Part shown: positions 1-8,558 of the stretch, one piece after another
Layout of the letters: each line of letters opens with the position of its first letter
Numbering within the stretch: position 1 is the stretch's first letter
Assembly (NCBI RefSeq): GCF_009909185.1
Contig: NZ_JAAAMV010000007.1
Coordinates: forward strand, 186,001 to 250,000
Source of the DNA: Paenibacillus glycinis
GTDB taxonomy: Bacteria > Bacillota > Bacilli > Paenibacillales > Paenibacillaceae
Reading direction: 5' to 3'
Length of the DNA: 64,000 nt
Translations under genes and position numbers: made by a program
Notes under the pieces: model-generated
What the model saw: only the letters and a program-made list of their open reading frames with translations
Databases searched by the model: none
What the model was told of the DNA's origin: nothing

Positions 1-407
1 CCTTCTCGGATACCGTGCAGAATGGCCTCCTCGCGGTCCGGCTGGAGCCGGATCGACAGCTCGGGATAATCCCGGCGCAGCTGCTGCACGTAAGGCGGGA
101 GATAATACGACGCGACGGAATCGATGGTGCCGATCGAAAGCGTGCCTCCGCCCTGGCGCGCCAGCTTTTCCTTGGACTCCTGATACAAATCGAGCATTTG
201 CACCGCCATCCGCAGCAGCTCTTCGCCGGCGGACGTGAGCCGCAGCCCCCGTCCGAAGCGCTCGAACAGCTCCACGCCGTACGACTTCTCGAGCTTTTGA
301 ATTTGCGTCGTCACGCTGGATTGCGCGTAGCCCAGCTCCTCGGCCGCCCGGGTGAAGCTCTGGCGAAGCGCCACCTCGCGAAAGGTTTGCAGGTAGATCA
401 GTTCCAT
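1..407 (-). CDS. LysR-family transcriptional regulator, N-terminal part (cut by window edge)
   Basis: The gene starts at the ATG at 407 and runs off the left edge, so only about 135 N-terminal residues are present. The first 60 residues form the classic LysR winged helix-turn-helix (MELIYLQTFREVA, then FTRAAEELGYAQSSVT, then LEKSYGVELFERFGRG). The start of the effector-binding domain follows (LSIGTIDSVASYYLPP). LysR regulators are cytoplasmic tetramers that usually activate a divergent gene and repress themselves. Here the divergent gene is the DapA-family aldolase at 527, and the space between them holds three related half-sites. The effector cannot be told from this fragment. Confidence 0.93.
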   Translation of the reverse strand, partial: MELIYLQTFREVALRQSFTRAAEELGYAQSSVTTQIQKLEKSYGVELFERFGRGLRLTSAGEELLRMAVQMLDLYQESKEKLARQGGGTLSIGTIDSVASYYLPPYVQQLRRDYPELSIRLQPDREEAILHGIRE

Positions 408-422
408 TGCATGCGGCCACCT

Positions 423-451
423 TATCAATATTATTGATATTGCTTATCAAT
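423..451. promoter_or_regulatory. Cluster of three palindromic half-sites, probable LysR operator
   Basis: TATCAATA (423-430) and TATTGATA (432-439) form a perfect 8-bp inverted repeat around one base. ATTGATA (433-439) also forms a second inverted repeat with TATCAAT (445-451). Three alternating half-sites in an AT-rich gap between a LysR gene and its divergent neighbour match the layout expected for recognition and activation sites. Binding by this LysR protein is inferred. Confidence 0.55.
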
Positions 452-526
452 TATTATAGATAACGATGATGCTGATTCCTATGCTAACTTTATCTTATCG
501 ACAAACGAACTCATGGAGGTGCCGTC

Positions 527-1438
527 ATGTTAAAGTCAGAGGACTTACGCGGAATTTTCGTGCCGGTCGTGACGCCGTTCTCGCCGGACGACTCGCTGGA
601 CCTGCAATCGTACGACCGTTACGCGGGCAGTCTGCTGGATCATGGCATTCAAGGGCTGGTCATCAACGGAACGACGGGAGAAGCGCCGACCGTCTCGTGG
701 GAGGAGGTCCGCGAGCTCGTGCGACGGACGAAAGCCGTCCTGGCGGGGAAAGGCCGCTCGATTCCGGTCGTCGTCGGCACCGGGACGAACGATACGCGGT
801 CGACCGCGAGCCGGACCGAGCAAGCCGGAGCGCTCGGCGCCGATGCCGCGCTCGTCGTCGTGCCGTATTACAGCAGGCCGTCGCAGGCCGGCATCATCGA
901 ACATTTCCGGCGAGCCTCGCGCGCGGGAGTTCCCGTAATCGCGTATGAGGTTCCTTCCCGCACGGGCGTGAGCTTGAGCGCGGACACGGCCGCGGCAATC
1001 CTCGAGCTGGACGGGGTCGTCGGATTAAAGGACAGCTCCGGCGGAACCGAGCTGTTCGCGGCATTGAAGCGGATGGGCGTCTCGAAGCCCGTGCTATGCG
1101 GGGACGACAAGCATTTTCTCGCGATGCTGAGTCTGGGAGCCGCGGGCGGCATCGTCGCCTCGGCCAACCTCAGGACGGAGACGTTCGTCGAGACGTGCCG
1201 GCTGATCCGGGACGGCCATGCAGCCCGGGCGGCGAGTGCTTTCGATTCGCTGGCTCCCCTCATCGAGCTGCTGTTCCGGGACTCCAACCCCGCCCCGCTC
1301 AAATGGCTGCTCGCGCAGCAAGGCATCCTTGCTTCGGGTGCCCTGCGGCTGCCGCTGCTGCCCATATCGGAGGAGCTGCAGCGGCAGCTCGCGAAGGAAC
1401 TGAAGCCCTCCGCCTCGGAGATCGACGGCGGTCGGTAA
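527..1438 (+). CDS. Dihydrodipicolinate synthase / N-acetylneuraminate lyase family aldolase
   Basis: This 303-residue protein has the usual length of DapA-family class I aldolases, which are TIM-barrel enzymes forming a Schiff base with a 2-oxo acid such as pyruvate. Visible family features are the GTTGE loop at residues 48-52, YY at 114-115, the catalytic Tyr140 within YEVPSRTG, and the Schiff-base Lys168 in VGLKDS. The Arg in SRT (145) corresponds to the DapA arginine that holds aspartate semialdehyde, so a lysine-pathway isozyme is possible. However, the neighbouring LysR gene and lack of other lysine genes fit a catabolic aldolase equally well. The ATG at 527 follows GGAGGT by 6 bases. 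Confidence 0.9.
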   Translation: MLKSEDLRGIFVPVVTPFSPDDSLDLQSYDRYAGSLLDHGIQGLVINGTTGEAPTVSWEEVRELVRRTKAVLAGKGRSIPVVVGTGTNDTRSTASRTEQAGALGADAALVVVPYYSRPSQAGIIEHFRRASRAGVPVIAYEVPSRTGVSLSADTAAAILELDGVVGLKDSSGGTELFAALKRMGVSKPVLCGDDKHFLAMLSLGAAGGIVASANLRTETFVETCRLIRDGHAARAASAFDSLAPLIELLFRDSNPAPLKWLLAQQGILASGALRLPLLPISEELQRQLAKELKPSASEIDGGR

Positions 1439-1480
1439 GCGGCTGCTCGCGCCGTTCCCTGCGATGCTCCCGAACAAGAC

Positions 1481-1506
1481 AGCCAGCCCCTTCACGGGAG
1501 CTGGCT
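1481..1506. terminator. Possible terminator hairpin between convergent genes
   Basis: AGCCAGC (1481-1487) pairs with GCTGGCT (1500-1506), extended by CCC/GGG, with a short loop. It lies between the convergent aldolase and M48 peptidase genes, but neither side has a proper T-run. Confidence 0.35.
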
Positions 1507-1558
1507 GCGGCTCGTTAGCGAGACTTGCGAATATCTTTGGATCTGCATCCGGTCCCGA

Positions 1559-2872
1559 TCACGTATAAACTTGAAAGTCCGTCGTATGAACGAGATCGTC
1601 TTGAAAGTCGACGATCATTTTCGTTTGTATGCGAGGCTCCAATTCTTTCAATTCTTCTTCCAATTTGGCCCAATGCTCGTCCGTAACGCTCACGCTCGAG
1701 CCGGCATGAAAATGATGCCGTAAAAATTGCAGTCTGTATGCCCCGGGCGGGTGCGTGAAATGGAGCCTTGAGCCTTCCAATAATTCGACGCGTCTGATTC
1801 GCTCGCGTTCGCGATCGGGCATCGCGTTAATCATTTCCTTGTAGGACTCGAAGAAGTTCCCCGTTTGGCGATTCATGACGTAACGGTGCAGCGCGGTCGC
1901 GAACGTCCGCCAGCCGTACAGCTTCTCCCCGACTCCGATAGCGGCATCGGTGCCGCCGACTTCGGCGGCCTTGTAATCGGCTAAGTACTCTCTTTTTTGC
2001 GATTCATAGAACTGCAGATAAATAAACAAATTGGCCAGCAGCCAAGGCACGTACGACAGCAGCTTCAGAACATGCTTGGATACGAAATACGCCAAGTTCC
2101 TTTCCGTGATGCCTGAATCCTGCGGATCCAACAAATCGCTCCATCTCAACAAAGTGTGATAAGCGGAGAGCGTGTAGAAGCCGCTTAGGATGTCGCGGTT
2201 GACGCCATGCGCGATTTCATGCCCGACCAATGCCACTTTCTCCTCGCGACTCAAAATAGAGAATAACGGGAGTCCCAACGTCACGTATCTTTTCATGCGC
2301 CAGCCAGCTTGTAGGTAGCTGGCGTTAAATCGATGATCGATGATCAGCCCGTCGATTCTGGGCAGCTTCATGTAATCGCTAATCTCGTCGACCAGTCCAT
2401 AGAGCGCACTGTATTGTTCTCTCGATAAGCGCACGCCGTCCAGAGATAGCTTCGGAAACCGAGGCGCCGAGAACCATACGGCAAGCGCTGCTATTGCGCC
2501 AAGCAAGACATAAAAATAATAATGGCTATGAATGCCATTTACGATCAAGACGCAGCAGCTCACAGCCAAAGAAACCGTGATTAGATGGATCAACGACGCG
2601 AACAAAAATACGATGAATTTGTTAGTCGTCAGCCTTGGTTTGAAGCTTTTCTCATTCATCATGTCAAGAAGCAGTTTCGTTCCAAGCTTCCGTCCGAGCT
2701 TATGATAGACTGCCGCGAATCGAGTATCCGAGGTCATCGATTCGAACGGTTCAAGGTTCCACCCGCATTCGCACCACGATCGAAAATTCGCATGACGAGG
2801 CACCTGACTGCCGCACGCGGGACAGATCTCGACAGATTCGCTTGTGTTGCCCGGAATTTCTTGTGTAAGCAC
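1559..2872 (-). CDS. M48-family membrane metallopeptidase with N-terminal zinc ribbon
   Basis: This is a probable integral-membrane zinc endopeptidase of the HtpX/Ste24 (M48) family. The GTG at 2872 is preferred as start because AAGGAG lies 9 bases upstream; an upstream in-frame TTG at 2905 has no ribosome-binding site. Numbered from there, a CPAC...CEC zinc ribbon sits at residues 17-36. Two membrane segments follow at about 86-112 and 118-136. The HEIAH zinc motif is at 218-222, and a third ligand Glu near 294 lies in EYLADYKAAE. A further hydrophobic stretch near 270-290 may be another membrane helix. The protein is 437 residues. A zinc ribbon ahead of an M48 domain is uncommon and may sense or bind a partner; the substrate is unknown. 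Confidence 0.85.
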   Translation of the reverse strand: MLTQEIPGNTSESVEICPACGSQVPRHANFRSWCECGWNLEPFESMTSDTRFAAVYHKLGRKLGTKLLLDMMNEKSFKPRLTTNKFIVFLFASLIHLITVSLAVSCCVLIVNGIHSHYYFYVLLGAIAALAVWFSAPRFPKLSLDGVRLSREQYSALYGLVDEISDYMKLPRIDGLIIDHRFNASYLQAGWRMKRYVTLGLPLFSILSREEKVALVGHEIAHGVNRDILSGFYTLSAYHTLLRWSDLLDPQDSGITERNLAYFVSKHVLKLLSYVPWLLANLFIYLQFYESQKREYLADYKAAEVGGTDAAIGVGEKLYGWRTFATALHRYVMNRQTGNFFESYKEMINAMPDRERERIRRVELLEGSRLHFTHPPGAYRLQFLRHHFHAGSSVSVTDEHWAKLEEELKELEPRIQTKMIVDFQDDLVHTTDFQVYT

Positions 2873-2961
2873 GAACACGCTCTCCTTCGTTTGGAAACCA
2901 TTCAAGCCGATTATAAATCATTGCGCTATCGTTGCACAGACTTCTAAAATAATAAAAGATT

Positions 2962-4167
2962 CTACGAACGTTTCCACGTATACGAAAGCGTCTCGACGCC
3001 CGTCCCCATGAGCGCGCGATGCTCGAAGGTGAAGACATTCCCTTCCCGCTTGATCAACTTCAGCTTGTCCGTCGGGTAATCGAATTGGTTGTTCGGCCAG
3101 GTGTCGAGCAGCTGCTGTTCTTCCGCGGAGAGAAGCTCTTTGTAGAGTGGCACGGCCGTATCCTTGTTCATATCGACGAGCAGCAGCGTTGCGGCTGCGT
3201 ATGGGCGGACCAGCGCGATTCCTTCGTCGACGGATGCGTATTCGATCGTAAAATTCTTATCCGATCCCAGCAGGGATCCCATATCGTAGCCCAGCACCGT
3301 ATTGCCGGCATGATCCAGGAACAGCGCTCCCGTTTTATTCAGCAGCACGTGGTAACCATCCGTTGACTTCTGAATGCTCTGGGTATTGCCGAACCCATAG
3401 TATAACTCCTCCGTCTGGCGTACCAGCTTGCCGTTCTGAATCACGAGCGAATAATAGTCGGCGGCCAAGCTCGGCTCGCCATGGCTGTGCATGATCTTCA
3501 ACAGCACGCTTCCTTTCGCGTCCAGTTTCGTTTCCGATATGCCGTAGTACTGATAAGCCCGCACGTTCGTCCAGCCGATCGTATGCGGCAGTTCGCTTCC
3601 GATTGCCTCGTAAGCGATGCCGTTGTCCCTGCGCACCCAATACCAGCCGGAGGAATCGCCGGTTACCATGCTAAGAGGCGCATAATCCACGCCAAGCTCC
3701 TTGCTCGGGTACAGCCGGATCGTTCCGCCCGCCCATGCGGAGATGGACTTGAGCGGGTAAAACCATTCCCCGTTATGCTTGATCGGCGCCGACGCCATCA
3801 TGCGCGTCCCCGAGTTCGTGTAGGCGTATCGGGATGTTTTCCCCCACGACAGCTTATGGTTCGGACCCGTGACGTTTAAGACGCCTTGTCCGTCGATTGA
3901 CCAGACGTAGTCGCTGTAGACCACCGCCAGCTCTTTCAAGGACATATAAGTGATGCTGTTCTTAACCAGCAACTGATCTCCCGGTTTGCGAAGATCATAC
4001 ATACGTCCATTCGGATAGAGGGACATTTCTCCGACAGGGACTGCCGCGCCGGCTATGCCGACCGCCGTCGAAGCGGCATTTGCCGTTCCAAGCGTTTGCG
4101 CTGCGGCGCTCGTGCCGAACAGGACCGTAAGCGCCACAGCCGTCAGCCATTTGTTTCTCTTTTTCAT
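2962..4167 (-). CDS. Secreted copper-amine-oxidase N-terminal-like (stalk domain) protein
   Basis: The protein begins with a clear Sec signal peptide (MKKRNKWLTAVALTVLFG, cleavage near ANA-A), so it is exported. The mature part has a SLKELAVVYSDYVW...GVLNVTG pattern followed by WFYPLKSISAWAGGTIRLYP. This resembles the copper amine oxidase N-terminal (stalk) domains common in secreted Paenibacillus proteins. The remaining C-terminal half looks like a beta-rich WD/propeller-type region, with no catalytic motif that I recognise. The second ATG (4167) is chosen because GGGAGGA is about 7 bases upstream; the ATG at 4173 abuts that Shine-Dalgarno. Cell-surface carbohydrate binding is a guess. Confidence 0.7.
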   Translation of the reverse strand: MKKRNKWLTAVALTVLFGTSAAAQTLGTANAASTAVGIAGAAVPVGEMSLYPNGRMYDLRKPGDQLLVKNSITYMSLKELAVVYSDYVWSIDGQGVLNVTGPNHKLSWGKTSRYAYTNSGTRMMASAPIKHNGEWFYPLKSISAWAGGTIRLYPSKELGVDYAPLSMVTGDSSGWYWVRRDNGIAYEAIGSELPHTIGWTNVRAYQYYGISETKLDAKGSVLLKIMHSHGEPSLAADYYSLVIQNGKLVRQTEELYYGFGNTQSIQKSTDGYHVLLNKTGALFLDHAGNTVLGYDMGSLLGSDKNFTIEYASVDEGIALVRPYAAATLLLVDMNKDTAVPLYKELLSAEEQQLLDTWPNNQFDYPTDKLKLIKREGNVFTFEHRALMGTGVETLSYTWKRS

Positions 4168-4250
4168 TTCCATTCCTCCCGATCAAATATTTTCCATTAC
4201 TGTTGACGATTTGTTTTTCCGATTAGTTGCAGCTACGGCCGCCCCCGTCC

Positions 4251-4301
4251 ATGAAGAAAGAACCTCCCTCTCCACAAGCTTCGGTGGAATTGGAGGTTCT
4301 T
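4251..4301 (-). terminator. Intrinsic terminator of the sensor kinase/response regulator operon
   Basis: AAGAACCTCC (4258-4267) and GGAGGTTCTT (4292-4301) form a 10-bp stem. Read on the minus strand it is followed by a T-rich run. It lies about 85 bases after the response-regulator stop and before the next minus-strand gene. Confidence 0.75.
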
Positions 4302-4384
4302 GCGGTACATGATCGCTTCTCACAGCTCGTACAGCTCCGCCATCATGCGGATCTGACGCTGCGGCTCCGCGACCCAAAAGCCGG

Positions 4385-5578
4385 CTAATTCCGCTTACGA
4401 TACTGGTTCGGGGGCAGACCCGTCGTTTTCTTAAATGCCGTGCTGAAATAATGCTGCGATTCATAGCCCGTCTTCTCGGCGATTTCGTGTATGGCCAGAT
4501 CCGTCTCGTTCAGCAGCCGAATCGCCTCCTTCATTCGGGCGGCTGTTAGCATGCTTACGAAAGAAGTCCCCATCCCTTGCTTGAAAATACGGCTCAGATA
4601 TACGGCAGACACGTTCAGCTCGCCCGCAATCCCCTCAAGCGACAAGTCCCGGTCTTCGTACCGGTCGGAGATAATCTCCTTGGTCCGCCGGACAAATGGA
4701 CTTAGCCGCGTCTCCCGGTTAACGGAGGCCCTTGCCTCCAAATAAAGCGAGGGTACATCCCCGGATGAGCCGTGCCGGTAGCTGGCTACGATCTCGATCT
4801 TCAAATACCCCGCCACATCCGCTTCAATCCGACGAAAGACCGTCTCCTGCGGCTTGCCCCAGATCAGAACGACGATTAATCCTACATGATCGCGGAAATG
4901 AACGGTAGTAAACGGCTCGAGATGCTCTTCCATGATATTCTCGATCGCAAACAATAAAAGCTGGCGGTCCTTTTCGGAGAAAAACGCCTTGCCCTTCGAC
5001 TGCTCCGGCCACCGGACGACCCCCACGTAGTCCGGCTCCTCGCCCGGTATCCGAAGGAACGAAAGCTGCTCGCGAATCTCCGCTTCGCCCAGCTCCCCCT
5101 TGATCCATTCGAGGCAAAACCTTTCCCTGAGCAGCGCGAAATGCTTATCGATCTGTTTGGAAGCCATCTGCAGAAGTTCTTCATTAACCGTCGTTTCCTC
5201 CAGCTTCTGCACGACTCTCGCCAGCACTTCTCCCAGCATGTCGGGATTAACCGGTTTAAGAATATAATCGTCGACCTCGAGCTTGATCGCTTCATAAGCG
5301 TAGTTAAATTCATCATGACCGGTAATAATGACAATCTTGCATTTGGGAAGCTGCTCCCGAAGGTGGCGGATCAAGGCGAGGCCGTTCATAATGGGCATGC
5401 TCAGATCGACGAGCAGAATATTCACCTGCTTTTCCACGGCCAGCTCCAGTGCTTCCTCCCCGTCCTCGGCTTCCCCGACGACCTTCAACCGCAGGTCGTC
5501 CCATGGTACGGAACTGCGGATTCCTTCCCGGATAATCGACTCGTCATCCGCGATTAACACCTTCCATGTGCGTGTCAT
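4385..5578 (-). CDS. YesN-type response regulator with AraC DNA-binding domain
   Basis: This 397-residue cytoplasmic regulator has an N-terminal receiver domain (residues 1-125). It shows the acidic pair D11/D12, the phospho-acceptor Asp58 in NILLVDLSMP, the switch Thr in IITGHDEF, and the Lys in YILKPVN. A linker region follows, then two AraC helix-turn-helix motifs at the C-terminus (SLEGIAGELNVSAVYLSRIFKQ and IHEIAEKTGYESQHYFSTAFKK). The start overlaps the kinase gene by 35 bases, so the two are translated together. By analogy with three-component XylFII-LytS-YesN systems described in clostridia, it probably activates the adjacent sugar transporter operon at 8559-12554. Confidence 0.93.
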   Translation of the reverse strand: MTRTWKVLIADDESIIREGIRSSVPWDDLRLKVVGEAEDGEEALELAVEKQVNILLVDLSMPIMNGLALIRHLREQLPKCKIVIITGHDEFNYAYEAIKLEVDDYILKPVNPDMLGEVLARVVQKLEETTVNEELLQMASKQIDKHFALLRERFCLEWIKGELGEAEIREQLSFLRIPGEEPDYVGVVRWPEQSKGKAFFSEKDRQLLLFAIENIMEEHLEPFTTVHFRDHVGLIVVLIWGKPQETVFRRIEADVAGYLKIEIVASYRHGSSGDVPSLYLEARASVNRETRLSPFVRRTKEIISDRYEDRDLSLEGIAGELNVSAVYLSRIFKQGMGTSFVSMLTAARMKEAIRLLNETDLAIHEIAEKTGYESQHYFSTAFKKTTGLPPNQYRKRN

Positions 5579-7424
5579 GCGCGCCCTGCCCCTTCCGATG
5601 AATAATAGGATGCTTGATGATTACCGTTGTTCCGGCTTTCTCTCTGCTCTCGATCGCAATGCCGCTGGTCTCGCCGAAGCTTAATCGCATCCGCTCCTGC
5701 ACGTTCCTGAGTCCGTAGCTGGCCGCTTGTCCTTGCGGACGCTCTTCGGCCGACCTCTGCGCTGCGCTCGCTTCATAAACCGAAGGCACGGCCCGAAGCA
5801 CGGCGCGCAGCGACTCGAGCCTTGCTTCCGACATACCCGCTCCGTCATCCTGAATAACCAGTTCCAATATCTCTTCGCTAATCATGGCGCGAATCGCAAT
5901 CATCCCCGGCCCGCGGCGTTCCTTGATGCCGTGATAGATCGCATTTTCGACGAGCGGCTGAAGAATAAGCTTCAGCACGAACAGATCGTCGCAGCTGCCG
6001 TCTACCTCGATGGTATAGTTCAGCTTATCTTTGTAGCGGGTTTGCTGGATTTTCAGATAGCTCCGGATATGCTCGATCTCGTCGGCGAGCGGGATCATCT
6101 CCTGGCCCTTGCTTAGCCCGATACGGAACAGCTTGGACAAAGCCTCCACCATCTCCGTCGCTTCCTTCGCGCCGTCCTTGCGGGCCAGCCACTGGATCGT
6201 ATCCAGCGTATTGTACAGAAAATGCGGCTGAATATGCGCCTGCAGACTGCGCAGCTCCGCCTCCCGTTTGAGCCGTTGTTCCGCCCACACCTGCGAGATA
6301 AGCCGGGTCATCTGCGAGAGCATCTTGTTAAAGCTGCGGCCGAGCAGGCCGATCTCATCCTCCCGCTCCTCCGGAATGCGGATACTCATATTGCCCTCCT
6401 CGACCTTGCGCATGAAAGAAGCCAGCTGCGAGATCGGCCTGGAGATCGAATGAGACAGGTAATACGATGCGGCAATGCCAAGCATGCAGACGATAAACAC
6501 GAACGTAACGAGATAGAGGTTAATGTCTTTAATCTCCTGCACGCTGTCCTGAACGGCAAAGACCCCGACGGTCGTCCAATTGGTGAAAGAGGATTTCTGA
6601 TAAATAAACTGCAGCTTCTGGCCGCCTACCGTTTGGGCGAACATGCCGGACGACTGCTGCCTTGGCAGGGCAACGACGCCCAGACTTTCGAGCTTGGAGT
6701 TTTTCGGCGCATAGATGCTCTCGCCCTTATCGTCGATCACCATTAAATAGCCCGATTTCCCAAGCCGCACGTCCCGCACCGTCTCAGCGATTACCCTCAG
6801 CTTAAGATCAATGAGGACAACGCCCAGCGTCTTCTGCGTATCCGGGTCCTGCATGGCGCGGACAACCGAGACGACCTCGCTGTCCTTGTAATTGGAATGG
6901 GTCGTTACGTTCCGGCTCGCCGGATGGCCGATGATCTTGAAGATCCCTTTGGCCTCGACAGCCTCCCGGTACCAGGTTTCCTGCGCTAGGCTGTCTCCGG
7001 TCCGGGCATACATCTCATTGCTGAAATAATCGCCGTTCGGCCGTACGACGATGATCCCGGCAACCTCCGAGTAGAGCGAGGTAAATCCCTGCAGAAATTT
7101 GGACATGCGGTATTCCTCGTGGTCATCGTCGACGGCCTTCTTCCCCTCGTTCAAGAAAGCCTGAATATCCGGATTCATCGAAATAAAATAGGAGATATTC
7201 TGAATATTGCCCGCGTAATAGTCCAGCGACTTATTCACGTTGTCGATAAGCTGCATCGTATGGCCGTTAACCTGCTTCTCGACGATGCCGTTCACGATCC
7301 ACCCCATTAACAACCCAATCACAAGGGAAGGCAGGATGCTGATCAGCAAAAAATGAAGAATCAGCTTGTACCGGATAGACCAGTTGTTCAGCTGGAAGCT
7401 CTTCTGCAGCTGTTTGAATACCAT
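5544..7424 (-). CDS. YesM-type membrane sensor histidine kinase
   Basis: This 626-residue kinase pairs with the response regulator at 4385. TM1 is at about residues 21-45, an extracellular Cache-like sensor domain at 46-300, TM2 at about 303-324 and a HAMP linker at 325-378. The His_kinase (LytS/YesM) motif QAHIQPHFLYNTL follows with the likely phosphorylated His401. The ATPase domain shows the N-box VENAIYHG near 492-499 and the G1 box DDGAGM near 526-531. The ATG at 7424 follows AGGGAG. The binding-protein gene ends 21 bases upstream, so binding protein, kinase and regulator form one operon. The external sensor may read the sugar-loaded binding protein. Confidence 0.95.
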   Translation of the reverse strand: MVFKQLQKSFQLNNWSIRYKLILHFLLISILPSLVIGLLMGWIVNGIVEKQVNGHTMQLIDNVNKSLDYYAGNIQNISYFISMNPDIQAFLNEGKKAVDDDHEEYRMSKFLQGFTSLYSEVAGIIVVRPNGDYFSNEMYARTGDSLAQETWYREAVEAKGIFKIIGHPASRNVTTHSNYKDSEVVSVVRAMQDPDTQKTLGVVLIDLKLRVIAETVRDVRLGKSGYLMVIDDKGESIYAPKNSKLESLGVVALPRQQSSGMFAQTVGGQKLQFIYQKSSFTNWTTVGVFAVQDSVQEIKDINLYLVTFVFIVCMLGIAASYYLSHSISRPISQLASFMRKVEEGNMSIRIPEEREDEIGLLGRSFNKMLSQMTRLISQVWAEQRLKREAELRSLQAHIQPHFLYNTLDTIQWLARKDGAKEATEMVEALSKLFRIGLSKGQEMIPLADEIEHIRSYLKIQQTRYKDKLNYTIEVDGSCDDLFVLKLILQPLVENAIYHGIKERRGPGMIAIRAMISEEILELVIQDDGAGMSEARLESLRAVLRAVPSVYEASAAQRSAEERPQGQAASYGLRNVQERMRLSFGETSGIAIESREKAGTTVIIKHPIIHRKGQGAHDTHMEGVNRG

Positions 7425-7445
7425 GATCGGCGCTCCCTTTACCTG

Positions 7446-8459
7446 TTACTTGGCATAAAACCGGTCTACGTCGTCGGGGGTCACGACCGTAATGCCCGTA
7501 TCGACGTTCGTCGGCAGCGGCGGAATGCTGGAATCCCTGTTATTCGACATCGGATTTACGAGATGGTTGCGGAGATGGAACAGCTGCATAAGCGACCAAT
7601 ACCCCATATTCCATATCCCCTGCGCGAGCGTCGCCGAAATCGTGCCGCTCTTGACCATATCCAGCGTTCCTTTATCCGTGTCAAAGCTGATGATCTTTAC
7701 CTGGCCCAGTTTGTTCAAGCGCAAAATGGCATTCCCCGCGCCGACCCCGCCGTTCGCCTCCGTTACGAATATGCCGCTTAGATCCGGGAATTTGTTCAAC
7801 AGATCGCGCACCTTCTGCTCCGATATCATCTGGTCGCCTTTGCCATCCGCAGTCTCGACCAGCCGAAGATCGGGGAATTCCTTCTCCAGCGTCTCCTCGA
7901 AGCCTCTGGTCCTCTCCTGATGGTTCAATTGATTCGGCAGCGTGACGACGACGACCTTGCCGGCTCCGCCCGTCAGCTCGGCCATCTTTCGGGCTGCCGT
8001 TACCCCGGCGTTATAGTTGTTGGTCCCGATGTAGGAATAGGCTTTGCTGCGCGGCGCGTCCGCGTCGAACATCACGACGGGAATGCCCGCCTCTACCGCC
8101 TTATCGATCGCCGGGTTCAGCGCCTCGGAATCGATGGCGCTTACCGCTATTCCCGCAGGACTCCGCGCGATAACCTGCTCGAGCACCATGACTTCCTCCT
8201 GCACGTCGTATTGCGTGGAGCCCCGGTATTCGACCGATACGCCGAGCGCTTCCGCCGCGTCCTCGAAGCCTTTTAGCCCGTTTTTCCAATAATCGATGCC
8301 GGCCAGAAAATTCACCATCACGTACTTCTCGTCGAGCGTGCCGTGCAGCCCTTCGGGTTCGTCCAAAAGTCCGCTGTCGTCTTCCTTGACGAATACCATA
8401 TACAAATAAGCCATCAACGTCCCGATCAGCACGATATAGACGAGCAACAGCTTCTTCAC
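7446..8459 (-). CDS. Membrane-anchored sugar-binding protein of the sensory operon (XylFII/RbsB-like)
   Basis: This 337-residue protein is a Peripla_BP_4 (ribose-binding-like) sugar-binding protein. Typical stretches are IAVSAIDSEALNPAIDKAVEAGIPVVMFDAD and the hinge-region SYIGTNNYNAG. It has an N-terminal hydrophobic anchor at about residues 2-24 but no lipobox Cys, so it probably stays tethered outside the membrane. The start is GTG at 8459, with AGGGGGA about 8 bases upstream. It precedes the kinase and regulator genes rather than transporter subunits. This supports a role as a sensor subunit, as XylFII is in Clostridium, instead of a transport subunit. The ligand (xylose, arabinose, galactose or glucose) cannot be fixed. 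Confidence 0.85.
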   Translation of the reverse strand: MKKLLLVYIVLIGTLMAYLYMVFVKEDDSGLLDEPEGLHGTLDEKYVMVNFLAGIDYWKNGLKGFEDAAEALGVSVEYRGSTQYDVQEEVMVLEQVIARSPAGIAVSAIDSEALNPAIDKAVEAGIPVVMFDADAPRSKAYSYIGTNNYNAGVTAARKMAELTGGAGKVVVVTLPNQLNHQERTRGFEETLEKEFPDLRLVETADGKGDQMISEQKVRDLLNKFPDLSGIFVTEANGGVGAGNAILRLNKLGQVKIISFDTDKGTLDMVKSGTISATLAQGIWNMGYWSLMQLFHLRNHLVNPMSNNRDSSIPPLPTNVDTGITVVTPDDVDRFYAK

Positions 8460-8481
8460 CCGGATTCCCCCTATTTATGCA

Positions 8482-8495
8482 AAAAATCGCTTTCA
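8482..8495 (-). promoter_or_regulatory. cre-like site upstream of the sensory operon
   Basis: On the minus strand TGAAAGCGATTTTT matches the catabolite-responsive consensus at 12 of 14 positions, failing at the final CA. It lies just upstream of the binding-protein gene, where CcpA could act. The imperfect match makes this tentative. Confidence 0.35.
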
Positions 8496-8508
8496 TTAAC
8501 ATAGCAGT

Positions 8509-8547
8509 TTAGCGCGTCCAGACACAAGAAGTGTTTGGACGCGCTAA
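8509..8547 (-). terminator. Long hairpin after the transporter operon
   Basis: TTAGCGCGTCCA (8509-8520) pairs with TGGACGCGCTAA (8536-8547), and the stem continues inward. It follows the stop codon of the permease gene (8559) and precedes the sensory operon. It therefore probably ends the transporter transcript, though the T-run after it is weak. Confidence 0.55.
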
Positions 8548-8558
8548 GGGGCGCTCTG

